This document shows positions 1 through 6,258 of a stretch of 9,838 bases of DNA, in pieces. How positions within the stretch are numbered: position 1 is the stretch's first letter; each line of letters opens with the position of its first letter. The position numbers and the translations under genes are program-made. Source of the DNA: CAZPQV01 sp964588705. GTDB taxonomy: Bacteria; Bacteroidota; Bacteroidia; Flavobacteriales; Weeksellaceae. Location: positions 1 to 9,838 of the forward strand of contig CAZPQV010000070.1 of the NCBI GenBank assembly GCA_964588705.1. The letters run 5' to 3'. Under the pieces are notes generated by a model. That model worked only from the letters and a program-made list of their open reading frames with translations. It did not search any database and had not been told where the DNA came from.

Positions 1-856
1 TTTTCACCTGACTGCCAATATTGATATGCCCAACAATACCTACCTGTCCGCCGATCTGGTTCCAGTCACCGATGGTTGTAGAACCTGCGATGCCGGCCTG
101 TGCGGCGATAACGTTGTTTTGACCGATTTTTACGTTGTGAGCAATCTGAATAAGATTATCGATTTTGGTTCCTTTACCAATGATTGTTGAACCAATGGTT
201 CCACGGTCGATGGTGCAGTTGGCTCCAATTTCCACGTTATCTTCCACCACAACATTTCCGAGCTGAGGAATTTTGTTGTAACCGTCTTTTGTTGGCTGAA
301 AACCAAAACCATCCGAACCTACAACAGTATTGGAATGAACAATACAGTTGTCACCAATCACACAGTAATCATAAATTCTTACACCACTGAAAATTTTACA
401 GTTCTTACCAATTTTTACATTTTTACCAATAAAAACCTGAGGATAGATTTGTGAACCGTCTCCAATTCTTACTTTTTCAGAGATATAGGTAAATGCTCCA
501 ATGTAGATATCATCACCAAGAATGGCAGTTTCGTCGATGCTTGAACCGTTTTCAATCCCTGTTTTTCTGCCCTGCATTTCCTGATAAATATTCATCAGAA
601 TCTGAAAGGACAAATAAGCATCTTCAACTGCTATAATGGTTTGTGGATAAGAATCTTTTTTTAGAAGTTTTTCCGAAACAATAAGCACGGAACATTTGGA
701 AGTATCGAGATAATTGGCAAATTTTCCCTGTGCGATGAAGGACATATGCCCTGCTTCTCCCCTTTCAATCGGAGAAACGCCGGTAATTACTGCGTTTTCG
801 TCGCCAATAATTTTTCCGTTGATGAAGCCTGCAATCTGCGATGCTGTAAATTCCAT
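1..856 (-). CDS. lpxD: LpxD, UDP-3-O-acylglucosamine N-acyltransferase (partial, 3' end off window)
   Basis: Third step of lipid A synthesis: transfers a 3-hydroxyacyl chain from acyl-ACP to the 2-amino group of UDP-3-O-acylglucosamine in the cytoplasm. The start is ATG at 856-854, opening MEFTASQIAGFINGK. About 285 residues are visible. Residues ~1-100 form the N-terminal uridine-binding domain (ITGVSPIERGEAGHMSF). From ~110 onward there are hexapeptide repeats of a left-handed beta helix (IGDDIYIG, IGKNVKIGKNCKI, IGANCTIDRGTIG). The family signature QIAHNVKIG contains the expected catalytic histidine, here His240. Family members are about 340 residues, so roughly 55-60 residues lie beyond the left edge. 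A TATCTTTG -7-like element lies six bases before the ATG, so the leader may be very short. In many Flavobacteriia the next genes are lpxC-fabZ and lpxA; they are not visible here. Confidence 0.96.
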   Translation of the reverse strand, partial: MEFTASQIAGFINGKIIGDENAVITGVSPIERGEAGHMSFIAQGKFANYLDTSKCSVLIVSEKLLKKDSYPQTIIAVEDAYLSFQILMNIYQEMQGRKTGIENGSSIDETAILGDDIYIGAFTYISEKVRIGDGSQIYPQVFIGKNVKIGKNCKIFSGVRIYDYCVIGDNCIVHSNTVVGSDGFGFQPTKDGYNKIPQLGNVVVEDNVEIGANCTIDRGTIGSTIIGKGTKIDNLIQIAHNVKIGQNNVIAAQAGIAGSTTIGDWNQIGGQVGIVGHINIGSQVK

Positions 857-862
857 ATCCTG

Positions 863-870
863 CAAAGATA
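863..870 (-). promoter_or_regulatory. Putative -7 promoter element of lpxD
   Basis: On the minus strand this reads TATCTTTG, an exact match to the Bacteroidota -7 consensus TAnnTTTG. I see no clear TTG -33 box at the usual 17-23 base spacing, so the assignment rests on the -7 match alone. It ends six bases before the lpxD ATG, which would put transcription start at or next to the start codon. Confidence 0.45.
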
Positions 871-960
871 TGAAATTATGAAATATTGAAGTGTTTTTTT
901 AAGGTTTTGGTATTTGTTTTAAATACAAGGTCGCAAAAAGATTTATTATAGATTGGATGG

Positions 961-1003
961 GACTTCTCGATACGATTTTTTATGAATATATACTCGAAGT
1001 GAC
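961..1003. repeat. Interspersed palindromic repeat, copy A
   Basis: The 43-bp element begins GACTTCTCGATACGATTTT and ends ACTCGAAGTGAC. It matches copy B (1196-1238) at 39 of 43 positions, and weaker similarity continues for about ten bases after it. The outer TCGA words face each other, forming an imperfect hairpin. It resembles the short palindromic repeats scattered between genes in flavobacterial genomes. Confidence 0.75.
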
Positions 1004-1055
1004 ATGATACTTAAATTCATTTATGAATCCTTAATAAAACTTAACTTTTTAATTT

Positions 1056-1085
1056 TCTTAATGGTAAAAATTTTTACCATTAAGA
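1056..1085. repeat. Perfect 30-bp palindrome
   Basis: The left half TCTTAATGGTAAAAA (1056-1070) is followed directly by its exact reverse complement (1071-1085), with no spacer. It could be a dimeric protein-binding site or an AT-rich RNA hairpin. A terminator is less likely because the stem has few G-C pairs and no U-run follows immediately. Confidence 0.8.
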
Positions 1086-1195
1086 TATTTTATATTGTAA
1101 CACAGGTTAAGTTTCAGATAAATATGAATTAAGTGTGCCGTCCGTCCAAACGAAAATTTGTTTTAGAAATTTTTGGACCGTAACCTTTAAAGCGT

Positions 1196-1238
1196 GACTT
1201 CTCGATACGATTTTCTATGAAAATCTACTCGAATTGAC
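1196..1238. repeat. Interspersed palindromic repeat, copy B
   Basis: Second copy of the 43-bp element. It folds better than copy A: GATTTTC and GAAAATC pair around a TAT loop, then a 3x3 internal loop, then TCGA/TCGA. It lies about 40 bases past the HD gene stop codon on that gene's transcript side, so it could act as a 3'-end hairpin. Confidence 0.78.
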
Positions 1239-1278
1239 TTGACACTTAAATACTTAAAGTAACGGAAAACTCAAACTT

Positions 1279-2493
1279 TCAACTGATTTCCCTCGGAAAA
1301 TAAAGAATATATTTCGTATTGACTTCTGTAATTGATGCCGATAAAATCTGACTTTCAAACTGATCCAGTTCTACCTTTTCGCCATTCTTACGAAGCAGAT
1401 AGATCGGTTGCTTTACAGCGTTGTAAGGTAATAGACTTCTCGAAATCTGCTCCACAACCCTGCTTCCGTTATTTGTATTGAAAAAATCGTTGGTTTTCGA
1501 AATCTTTTCGTTAATGAACTCTTCGGAAAACGGTTGTGAAGCGATAATTGTTTTAGGCAAACGTCGTTTAATAACAGATTTACAGAAATAAGAAAGAATC
1601 AAATCATCGCTGTTTTGCCAAAATTTCATGGCCTGAATGATGTCGTTATCATCCAGTTCTGTAAAGCGTTGGATATCTTCTTCGGTTGCTTCGGAAGACT
1701 TATTTTTATAAAGAAAATATTGCAGATTTTCTGATGCCGGAAGATCTTTTCCTTCGAGCGCCAGTTCTTTTGCCCGCTCCAAAATTTTAACCAAAATATG
1801 TTCGGAAAGCGCTGCCGTTTTATGATAATAAACCTGCCAATACATAAACATCCGCGCCGTCAGGTAGTTTTCGATGGAGTAAATGCCTTTTGCATCAATT
1901 ACCAATTCATCATCCGAAACGTTCATCATCGAAATAATTCGCTCCGTATTCACATTTCCTTCCGTAACTCCTGTGTAGAAACTGTCACGTTTCAGATAAT
2001 CCATCCTGTCAACATCAAGCTGTGAAGAAATCAGCTGATTGAAGAATTTCCGGTGGTATTTTCCTTTAAACATCTCAATTGCCATCGAAAGTTGGCCATT
2101 AAATTCCTTGTTTAGATTATCCATCAACAACAAAGAAAGCTTCTCGTGATGCCAGTCTTCCATCAGCATATTTTCAAGCGCATGCGAAAACGGTCCGTGC
2201 CCGATATCGTGCATCAAAATTGCCAGCATTGCTGAGGTTTCCTCTTCTTTTGAAATCTTTACACCTTTCAGTTTTAATGTTTCCAAAGCGGTAAACATCA
2301 AATGCATTGCACCAATGGCATGGTGAAAACGTGTGTGAGTTGCTCCCGGAAAAATCAGGTTCAGCAATCCCGTTTGTCCAATTCTGCGAAGTCGCTGAAA
2401 ATACGGATGCTCAATGACATCAAATATAATTTCGGAAGTGATTTTTATAAATCCGTGAACCGGATCGTTGATGATTTTCAGTTTGTTCTGCAC
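1279..2493 (-). CDS. HD-domain phosphohydrolase (dNTPase/SAMHD1-like family)
   Basis: Cytosolic metal-dependent phosphohydrolase of the HD superfamily, related to the YdhJ/YwfO and dGTPase-like proteins. The substrate cannot be read from sequence; dNTPs are the usual guess. The metal-site motifs are present: His53 in ATHTRFHH, His95-Asp96 in LMHDIGHGPFSH, and Asp160 or Asp162 in SQLDVDRMDYLKRD. The conserved opening is QNKLKIINDPVHGFI, so I choose GTG at 2493-2491, giving 404 residues. The frame stays open up to TTG at 2544, but that codon lies inside a good -7 promoter element and the extra 17 residues look non-conserved. Divergent from porX across a ~170-bp region. The C-terminal ~100 residues have no motif I recognise. 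Confidence 0.9.
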   Translation of the reverse strand: MQNKLKIINDPVHGFIKITSEIIFDVIEHPYFQRLRRIGQTGLLNLIFPGATHTRFHHAIGAMHLMFTALETLKLKGVKISKEEETSAMLAILMHDIGHGPFSHALENMLMEDWHHEKLSLLLMDNLNKEFNGQLSMAIEMFKGKYHRKFFNQLISSQLDVDRMDYLKRDSFYTGVTEGNVNTERIISMMNVSDDELVIDAKGIYSIENYLTARMFMYWQVYYHKTAALSEHILVKILERAKELALEGKDLPASENLQYFLYKNKSSEATEEDIQRFTELDDNDIIQAMKFWQNSDDLILSYFCKSVIKRRLPKTIIASQPFSEEFINEKISKTNDFFNTNNGSRVVEQISRSLLPYNAVKQPIYLLRKNGEKVELDQFESQILSASITEVNTKYILYFPREIS

Positions 2494-2541
2494 AGCTTTT
2501 ATAAGTGATGGATGGTTCGTGATAAATGATGTTTGTAATGG

Positions 2542-2549
2542 CAAATTTA
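2542..2549 (-). promoter_or_regulatory. Putative -7 element of the HD-domain gene
   Basis: Reads TAAATTTG on the minus strand, matching TAnnTTTG. Transcription would begin near 2536, leaving about 40 bases of leader before the GTG at 2493. It overlaps the upstream TTG codon at 2544, which argues against that codon as the start. No clear TTG -33 box is seen. Confidence 0.45.
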
Positions 2550-2594
2550 AGTATTTATGTTTAACTAATTTTAACTTATATTGACGATATTTTA

Positions 2595-2608
2595 CGTTAA
2601 ACTTAACG
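2595..2608. promoter_or_regulatory. Palindrome in the HD/porX divergent promoter region, possible operator
   Basis: CGTTAA-AC-TTAACG is a perfect inverted repeat with 6-bp arms. It sits about 12 bases upstream of the porX -7 element, where the -33 box would be expected, so a bound protein could control porX. GTTAAA-type words also occur at 2560-2575 on the other strand. AT-rich background makes chance occurrence possible. Confidence 0.35.
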
Positions 2609-2619
2609 GTTTTTGGCCG

Positions 2620-2627
2620 TATTTTTG
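2620..2627 (+). promoter_or_regulatory. Putative -7 element of porX
   Basis: TATTTTTG matches TAnnTTTG. The predicted transcript would start near 2632, giving a leader of about 29 bases before the ATG at 2661. No TTG is found at the -33 position; a 14-bp palindrome occupies that place instead. Confidence 0.45.
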
Positions 2628-2660
2628 GACTTAATCATTTAATAAAAATAGAAGAAAATT

Positions 2661-4205
2661 ATGCCAGGAAAGATTTTATGGATCGATGATGAAGTGGATT
2701 TGCTGAAACCACATATTGTATTTCTTGAAAAGAAGGGATATGACGTAACTCCGGTAAATAACGTAAACGAAGCTCTGGAACTGATTGAACAGGGAAATTT
2801 TGAACTCACACTGCTCGATGAAAATATGCCGGGAATCTCAGGAATCGAAGCGATTCCGATGATTAAAAATAAAAACAGTGCCCTGAAAATCGTGATGGTG
2901 ACTAAGAATGAAGAAGAACACATTATGGAGCAGGCGATTGGATCGCAGATATCCGATTATATTCTGAAACCTGTAAATCCGAACCAAATTTTACTTTCGT
3001 TAAAGAAAAATCTTCAGGAAGAATCTTTAGTTGAACAAAAAACTATCCTCGAATATCAACAGGAGTTCCGTAATCTGAGTATGGAACTTTCCTATATCCG
3101 AACTTATGAAGAATGGGCAGAATATTATAAGAAAATCCTGAATTGGGAGATAAAATTCGATAAGGTTTTCGATAATGAATTTGCAGATTTGTTGCAATCG
3201 CAAAAAGAAGAAGCGAATATACAGTTTGCGAAATTTGTTGAAAGAAATTACGAAGACTGGCTCCACGGAAACGATAAACCGATGATGAGCCACACGTTGT
3301 TTAAAGATAAGGTAAAAGCAGAGGTTGAAAAAGAAAAAGTTCTTCTTCTGATGATTGATAATCTTCGATACGACCAATGGAAAGTGATTGAACCGCTGTT
3401 CACAAGATTCTACAACAAAACTTCAGAAGATTATTATTACAGCATTTTGCCGACGGCAACACAATACGCAAGGAACTCATTTTTTGCCGGACTTTTACCT
3501 TCGGAAATCGAAAAACGTTTTCCGGATAAGTGGTTTAATGATAATGAAGAAGGCAATAAAAACGAATTCGAAAAGGATTTTCTTGAAGACCAGATGAAGC
3601 GTCTTGGGCTATCCGCAAAAACAATGAAATATCTGAAAGTTTTGAATGCTGATTTTGAAAGAAGAATTTTCGACGATTTCAATCAGCATAAGAACAATGA
3701 TTTATTGGTAATCGTTTACAACTTTATCGATATTCTTTCTCACGCAAAAACCGATAATAATATCGTTGATCAACTCATCCGTGATGATAAGACGTTCCGC
3801 TCGCTTACCTATAACTGGTTTGAGAATTCATCTTTAATGAAAATCATAAAGGCAGCGGCAGAAAACGGTTTTAAATTAGTAATTACTACCGACCATGGAA
3901 TGATTTACGTTAAAAAACCGAGCAAAGTGGTTGGCGACCGCGAGACTTCTACCAATATCCGCTACAAAACCGGAAGAAGTTTAACGTATGAAGATTCGGA
4001 TGTGTGGGGCATAAGCAATCCAGAAAAACTGTTTTTACCGAAAGGTAATCTGAGCTCCAAGTATATTTTTGCGAAAAATAATATTTTCCTGGCCTATCCG
4101 AAAAACTACAATCATTTTGTGAATTATTATAAGGACACATACCAGCATGGCGGAATTTCGCTGGAGGAATGTATTATCCCGATAAGTATTTTAGAACCCA
4201 AATAG
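2661..4205 (+). CDS. porX: PorX, response regulator with PglZ/alkaline-phosphatase-like output domain
   Basis: Two-component regulator of type IX secretion in Bacteroidota; known partners in Porphyromonas are PorY, PorL and the sigma factor SigP. Residues ~1-120 are a receiver domain: acidic pocket Asp9/Asp10, phosphoacceptor Asp53 (LLDENMPG), Thr81 and Lys103 (LKPVNP). A helical linker (~120-220) follows. Residues ~225-514 form a PglZ domain of the alkaline phosphatase fold, with candidate zinc ligands in IDNLRYDQW (Asp233), PTATQYARNS (Thr265/Thr267), TTDHGM (Asp411-His412) and YQHGGISLEE (His496). Homologues of this domain are reported to hydrolyse oligonucleotides. The length of 514 residues is normal. 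All key residues are intact, so it should be functional. It is transcribed alone, divergently from the HD gene, and ends at a strong hairpin terminator. Confidence 0.96.
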   Translation: MPGKILWIDDEVDLLKPHIVFLEKKGYDVTPVNNVNEALELIEQGNFELTLLDENMPGISGIEAIPMIKNKNSALKIVMVTKNEEEHIMEQAIGSQISDYILKPVNPNQILLSLKKNLQEESLVEQKTILEYQQEFRNLSMELSYIRTYEEWAEYYKKILNWEIKFDKVFDNEFADLLQSQKEEANIQFAKFVERNYEDWLHGNDKPMMSHTLFKDKVKAEVEKEKVLLLMIDNLRYDQWKVIEPLFTRFYNKTSEDYYYSILPTATQYARNSFFAGLLPSEIEKRFPDKWFNDNEEGNKNEFEKDFLEDQMKRLGLSAKTMKYLKVLNADFERRIFDDFNQHKNNDLLVIVYNFIDILSHAKTDNNIVDQLIRDDKTFRSLTYNWFENSSLMKIIKAAAENGFKLVITTDHGMIYVKKPSKVVGDRETSTNIRYKTGRSLTYEDSDVWGISNPEKLFLPKGNLSSKYIFAKNNIFLAYPKNYNHFVNYYKDTYQHGGISLEECIIPISILEPK

Positions 4206-4241
4206 TTTTTTTTCATAGTTTATTTGATTTTGGGTTTTATG

Positions 4242-4276
4242 GCGGAGGAAATCTTTGGATTTCTTCCGCTTTTTTT
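4242..4276 (+). terminator. Rho-independent terminator of porX
   Basis: A 12-bp stem, GCGGAGGAAATC and GATTTCTTCCGC with one G-U pair, closes a TTTG loop and is followed by seven T. It lies 37 bases after the porX stop codon. This is the strongest terminator in the window and implies porX is monocistronic. Confidence 0.92.
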
Positions 4277-4279
4277 GGG

Positions 4280-4529
4280 AACACAGAGTTTATGGTGGTA
4301 TACACGGCGTATTGAGAGTTTTTACCACGAATGCACTAATCCTTATTATTTTCTGATATCAGGTTGAGCGTAGTCGAAGCCTCTTCCGTTTTTTGTGAGT
4401 TTCATTGTTTTTGCAACACAGAGTTTATGGAGGATGTCACGGAGCACACGGAGGTTTTTGCCACGGATGCACTAATCCTTATTTTTTTCTAATGTCAGGC
4501 GGAGCGTAGTCGAAGCCTTTTCTTTTTTA
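4280..4529. repeat. Imperfect direct duplication of a ~115-bp intergenic element
   Basis: Copy 1 spans about 4280-4394 and copy 2 about 4415-4529, with a ~135-bp period. Shared blocks, in order, are AACACAGAGTTTATGG, CACGG, TTTTT-CCACG-ATGCACTAATCC, and GAGCGTAGTCGAAGCC followed by a T-rich tail. The central part is diverged with at least one indel. The AGCGTAGTCGAAGC word belongs to a repeat class widely seen between genes in Bacteroidota. There is no ORF in either copy. Confidence 0.8.
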
Positions 4530-4578
4530 GTAAATAAATTGCAAATTATCATCTCTGCATTTTCGTTTTTCATCCCTC

Positions 4579-4609
4579 TTTGAATTCAGCTTTTATTTCA
4601 ATATTTTTG
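4579..4609 (+). promoter_or_regulatory. Putative promoter of xth
   Basis: TTTG at 4579-4582, a 19-base spacer, then TATTTTTG at 4602-4609. Both boxes and the spacing fit the Bacteroidota consensus TTG-N17-23-TAnnTTTG. The -7 box ends only four bases before the ATG at 4614, so the mRNA would be leaderless or nearly so. Confidence 0.6.
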
Positions 4610-4613
4610 AAAG

Positions 4614-5372
4614 ATGAAGATTATCAGTTACAACGTCAACGGAATTCGGGCCGCATTTACGAAAGATTTTGTGGGATGGTTGAAGACCGCCAATCCTGAT
4701 ATTATTTGTGTTCAGGAAAGTAAGGCCGGAAACGATCAAATAGACATTGAAAGTTTTGAGAAAGAGGGTTACCACAGTTACTGGCATTCGGCGCAGCGAA
4801 AAGGTTACAGCGGTGTAGGCATTGCATCGAAAGTGAAGCCAAACAATGTTATTTACGGATGTGGAATCGAGCAGTATGATAACGAAGGACGTATTATTAG
4901 AGCAGATTTTGATGATTTCTCGGTAATTTCGGTTTATGTTCCTTCTGCATCCAATATCGAAAGACTTGATTTTAAAATGCAGTTTTGCTACGATTTTTTA
5001 GATTATATCAAAGAACTGAAGAAAACCATTCCAAACCTTGTGATTTCCGGCGACTTCAATATCTGTCATAAACCGATTGATATTCATAATCCGGAAGGCT
5101 TAAAAAACGTTTCAGGATTTCTTCCCATCGAACGCGAATGGCTGAGCAAATTTATTGACGAATGTGAACTGATTGACAGCTTCCGGTTCTTCAACGATCA
5201 ACCAGACAATTATTCTTGGTGGAGTTACAGACAAAATTCGCGTGCAAGAAATAAGGGATGGCGTTTGGATTATAATTTCGTTTCACACTCCATGAAGGAC
5301 AGGCTGCAGAGAGCAGTAATTCTGAAAGAGGTTTTTCATTCGGATCATTGTCCGGTGTTAGTGGAGATTTAA
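4614..5372 (+). CDS. xth: Exodeoxyribonuclease III (AP endonuclease)
   Basis: Mg-dependent AP endonuclease and 3'-5' exonuclease of base excision repair, EEP (endonuclease/exonuclease/phosphatase) fold, cytosolic. The family residues are present: Asn7 in SYNVNGIRA, metal ligand Glu35 in CVQESKA, Asp147 and Asn149 in ISGDFNICH, Asp219 in GWRLDYNFVS, and the catalytic pair Asp244-His245 in HSDHCPV. The 252-residue length is standard for ExoA/Xth. The ATG at 4614 is the only sensible start because MKIISYNVNGIRA is the family's N terminus. It is a single gene, transcribed towards rlpA, with its own promoter. The gene ends in TAA, and a heptamer tandem repeat begins two bases later. Confidence 0.96.
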   Translation: MKIISYNVNGIRAAFTKDFVGWLKTANPDIICVQESKAGNDQIDIESFEKEGYHSYWHSAQRKGYSGVGIASKVKPNNVIYGCGIEQYDNEGRIIRADFDDFSVISVYVPSASNIERLDFKMQFCYDFLDYIKELKKTIPNLVISGDFNICHKPIDIHNPEGLKNVSGFLPIEREWLSKFIDECELIDSFRFFNDQPDNYSWWSYRQNSRARNKGWRLDYNFVSHSMKDRLQRAVILKEVFHSDHCPVLVEI

Positions 5373-5374
5373 TT

Positions 5375-5430
5375 TGAGGTTCGAGTTACGGGATACGAGT
5401 TACGAGATTCGGGGTTCGAGCTATGGGCTT
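5375..5430. repeat. Heptamer tandem repeat, eight units
   Basis: Eight consecutive 7-bp units: TGAGGTT, CGAGTTA, CGGGATA, CGAGTTA, CGAGATT, CGGGGTT, CGAGCTA, TGGGCTT. The consensus is roughly CGRGNTW. It begins two bases after the xth stop codon. The degenerate but register-keeping units suggest an old minisatellite-like array rather than a coding remnant. Confidence 0.78.
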
Positions 5431-5459
5431 AAAAATTATGATTCGAAAATCAGTTAAAA

Positions 5460-5515
5460 GTTCTCGATACAAAAATTTCTTCCATTCTATTTCAGAAGTT
5501 TTCACTCGAACTGAC
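5460..5515. repeat. Interspersed palindromic repeat, copy C (diverged)
   Basis: It opens with GTTCTCGATAC and closes with ACTCGAACTGAC, the same border words as the elements at 961 and 1196, but the middle is about 13 bases longer and unrelated. The middle can fold through TTTCTTC and GAAGTTT-type arms. Membership in the family is based on the borders only. Confidence 0.55.
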
Positions 5516-5566
5516 AACAGACTATATTACAAAAAAAAATAAAAAAAATCTGAACTGACAGAAAAT

Positions 5567-5598
5567 AAAAAAGCCTGCGTTGATGCAGGCTTGCTTTT
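5567..5598. terminator. Bidirectional terminator between convergent xth and rlpA
   Basis: AAGCCTGC (5571-5578) pairs with GCAGGCTT (5585-5592) around a six-base loop. Six A precede it, giving a U-run for minus-strand transcripts from rlpA, and CTTTTTT follows it for plus-strand transcripts. It lies 17 bases past the rlpA stop codon. Confidence 0.88.
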
Positions 5599-5614
5599 TT
5601 AAAACGTAAAAATT

Positions 5615-5992
5615 TTAGTCGATAACTTGGTATTCAATCGGCATTGTACCTCTATCTAGATTTCCAATTTCATCGAATGCTGCTTTGGATAAATCCAATG
5701 CTCTTGATTTGTGGAAAGGACCTCTGTCGTTAATCGTTACTACAACACTTTTTCCGTTTCTAAGGTTTGTAACTTTTACTTTGGTTCCGAATCTAAGGGT
5801 TCTGTGTGCAGCAGTCATCTTCGAATTGCTGAAGATCGCACCGCTTGCAGTTTTTCTACCATTGAATTTGTCGTGATAGTACGACGCATAACTTGTTTTC
5901 ACCTCATCATTATCGTTGGCATTGTATTTGAAAGAATACAGTCCAAGAGTTGAAATCATCATTATGATTACGAGAATAACTCTTTTCATCAT
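5615..5992 (-). CDS. rlpA: RlpA-family septal ring lytic transglycosylase-like protein
   Basis: Small exported double-psi beta-barrel protein. RlpA of Pseudomonas cleaves peptidoglycan strands stripped of stem peptides at the division site; some homologues lack activity. Residues ~4-21 are a hydrophobic signal segment (KRVILVIIMMISTLGLYSF) with no lipobox cysteine, so the protein is probably periplasmic or secreted rather than a lipoprotein. Residues ~33-124 are the RlpA barrel: SYASYYHDKFNGRKTASG, TAAHRTLRFGTKVKVTN with His63, and INDRGPF with Asp89. The glutamate normally found in the TASGE motif is Ala52 here, so activity is uncertain. No SPOR domain is present. The 125-residue length fits short flavobacterial homologues. 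Two adjacent ATGs (5992, 5989) are possible starts. A good promoter lies upstream and a terminator downstream, so the gene stands alone. Confidence 0.92.
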   Translation of the reverse strand: MMKRVILVIIMMISTLGLYSFKYNANDNDEVKTSYASYYHDKFNGRKTASGAIFSNSKMTAAHRTLRFGTKVKVTNLRNGKSVVVTINDRGPFHKSRALDLSKAAFDEIGNLDRGTMPIEYQVID

Positions 5993-6020
5993 TTTGAATA
6001 TTTTATTGGTTTTGACGAGG

Positions 6021-6050
6021 CAAAGGTAAAGTCAACTCGAAACCACCAAA
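6021..6050 (-). promoter_or_regulatory. Putative promoter of rlpA
   Basis: On the minus strand TTTG (6050-6047), an 18-base spacer, then TACCTTTG (6028-6021). Both boxes match the Bacteroidota consensus and the spacing is in range. Transcription would start near 6016, leaving about 24 bases of leader. Confidence 0.65.
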
Positions 6051-6258
6051 ATTCATTTAGTTAAAACCTCCCAATAAATTGTTAAATTTTTGTTAAATAC
6101 CCTCAAAACCCTTTTGTTTGTGGGAAACGACAAGAATTGTTAAAAAGTGTTAAAATTAGATTATAAAAGTTAACTAAATTAACTATTTATTGAATAACAT
6201 ATCGAATTCTAATCCATATAAAACTATTAATCAGCATATTATAAAATTCAATTAAAGT

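Larger units (their letters stand above)
857..1278. other. 422-bp non-coding spacer between the HD gene and lpxD, rich in repeats
   Basis: No ORF in either direction looks like a gene. The spacer holds two copies of a 43-bp interspersed repeat (961-1003 and 1196-1238). Between them are a perfect 30-bp palindrome (1056-1085) and an imperfect stem, GTCCAAA at 1144-1150 pairing with TTTGGAC at 1172-1178, extended by AAATTT arms with a small bulge. The spacer is too long and structured to be a plain operon gap, so lpxD is probably transcribed from its own promoter. Confidence 0.7.
4206..4613. other. 408-bp non-coding spacer between porX and xth
   Basis: It contains the porX terminator, the duplicated ~115-bp element, and finally the xth promoter. 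I see no coding sequence in any frame that resembles a gene, and no tRNA or other recognisable RNA. Confidence 0.75.

Noticed and set aside
2639..3377. Minus-strand open frames of 94 and 116 residues opposite porX
   Set aside because: Antisense shadows of porX; the phenylalanine- and serine-rich translations are typical of the reverse strand of a lysine- and glutamate-rich gene.
4280..4529. CRISPR-like array in the porX-xth spacer
   Set aside because: Only two copies exist, they diverge internally, and they are separated by 20 bases without a regular repeat-spacer layout or nearby cas genes.
5521..5550. Long A-runs (AAAAAAAAAT then AAAAAAAA) as a possible minus-strand terminator tail or slippage site
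   Set aside because: No hairpin pairs with them, and a proper terminator for both convergent genes lies immediately downstream at 5567-5598. They are best seen as low-complexity spacer.
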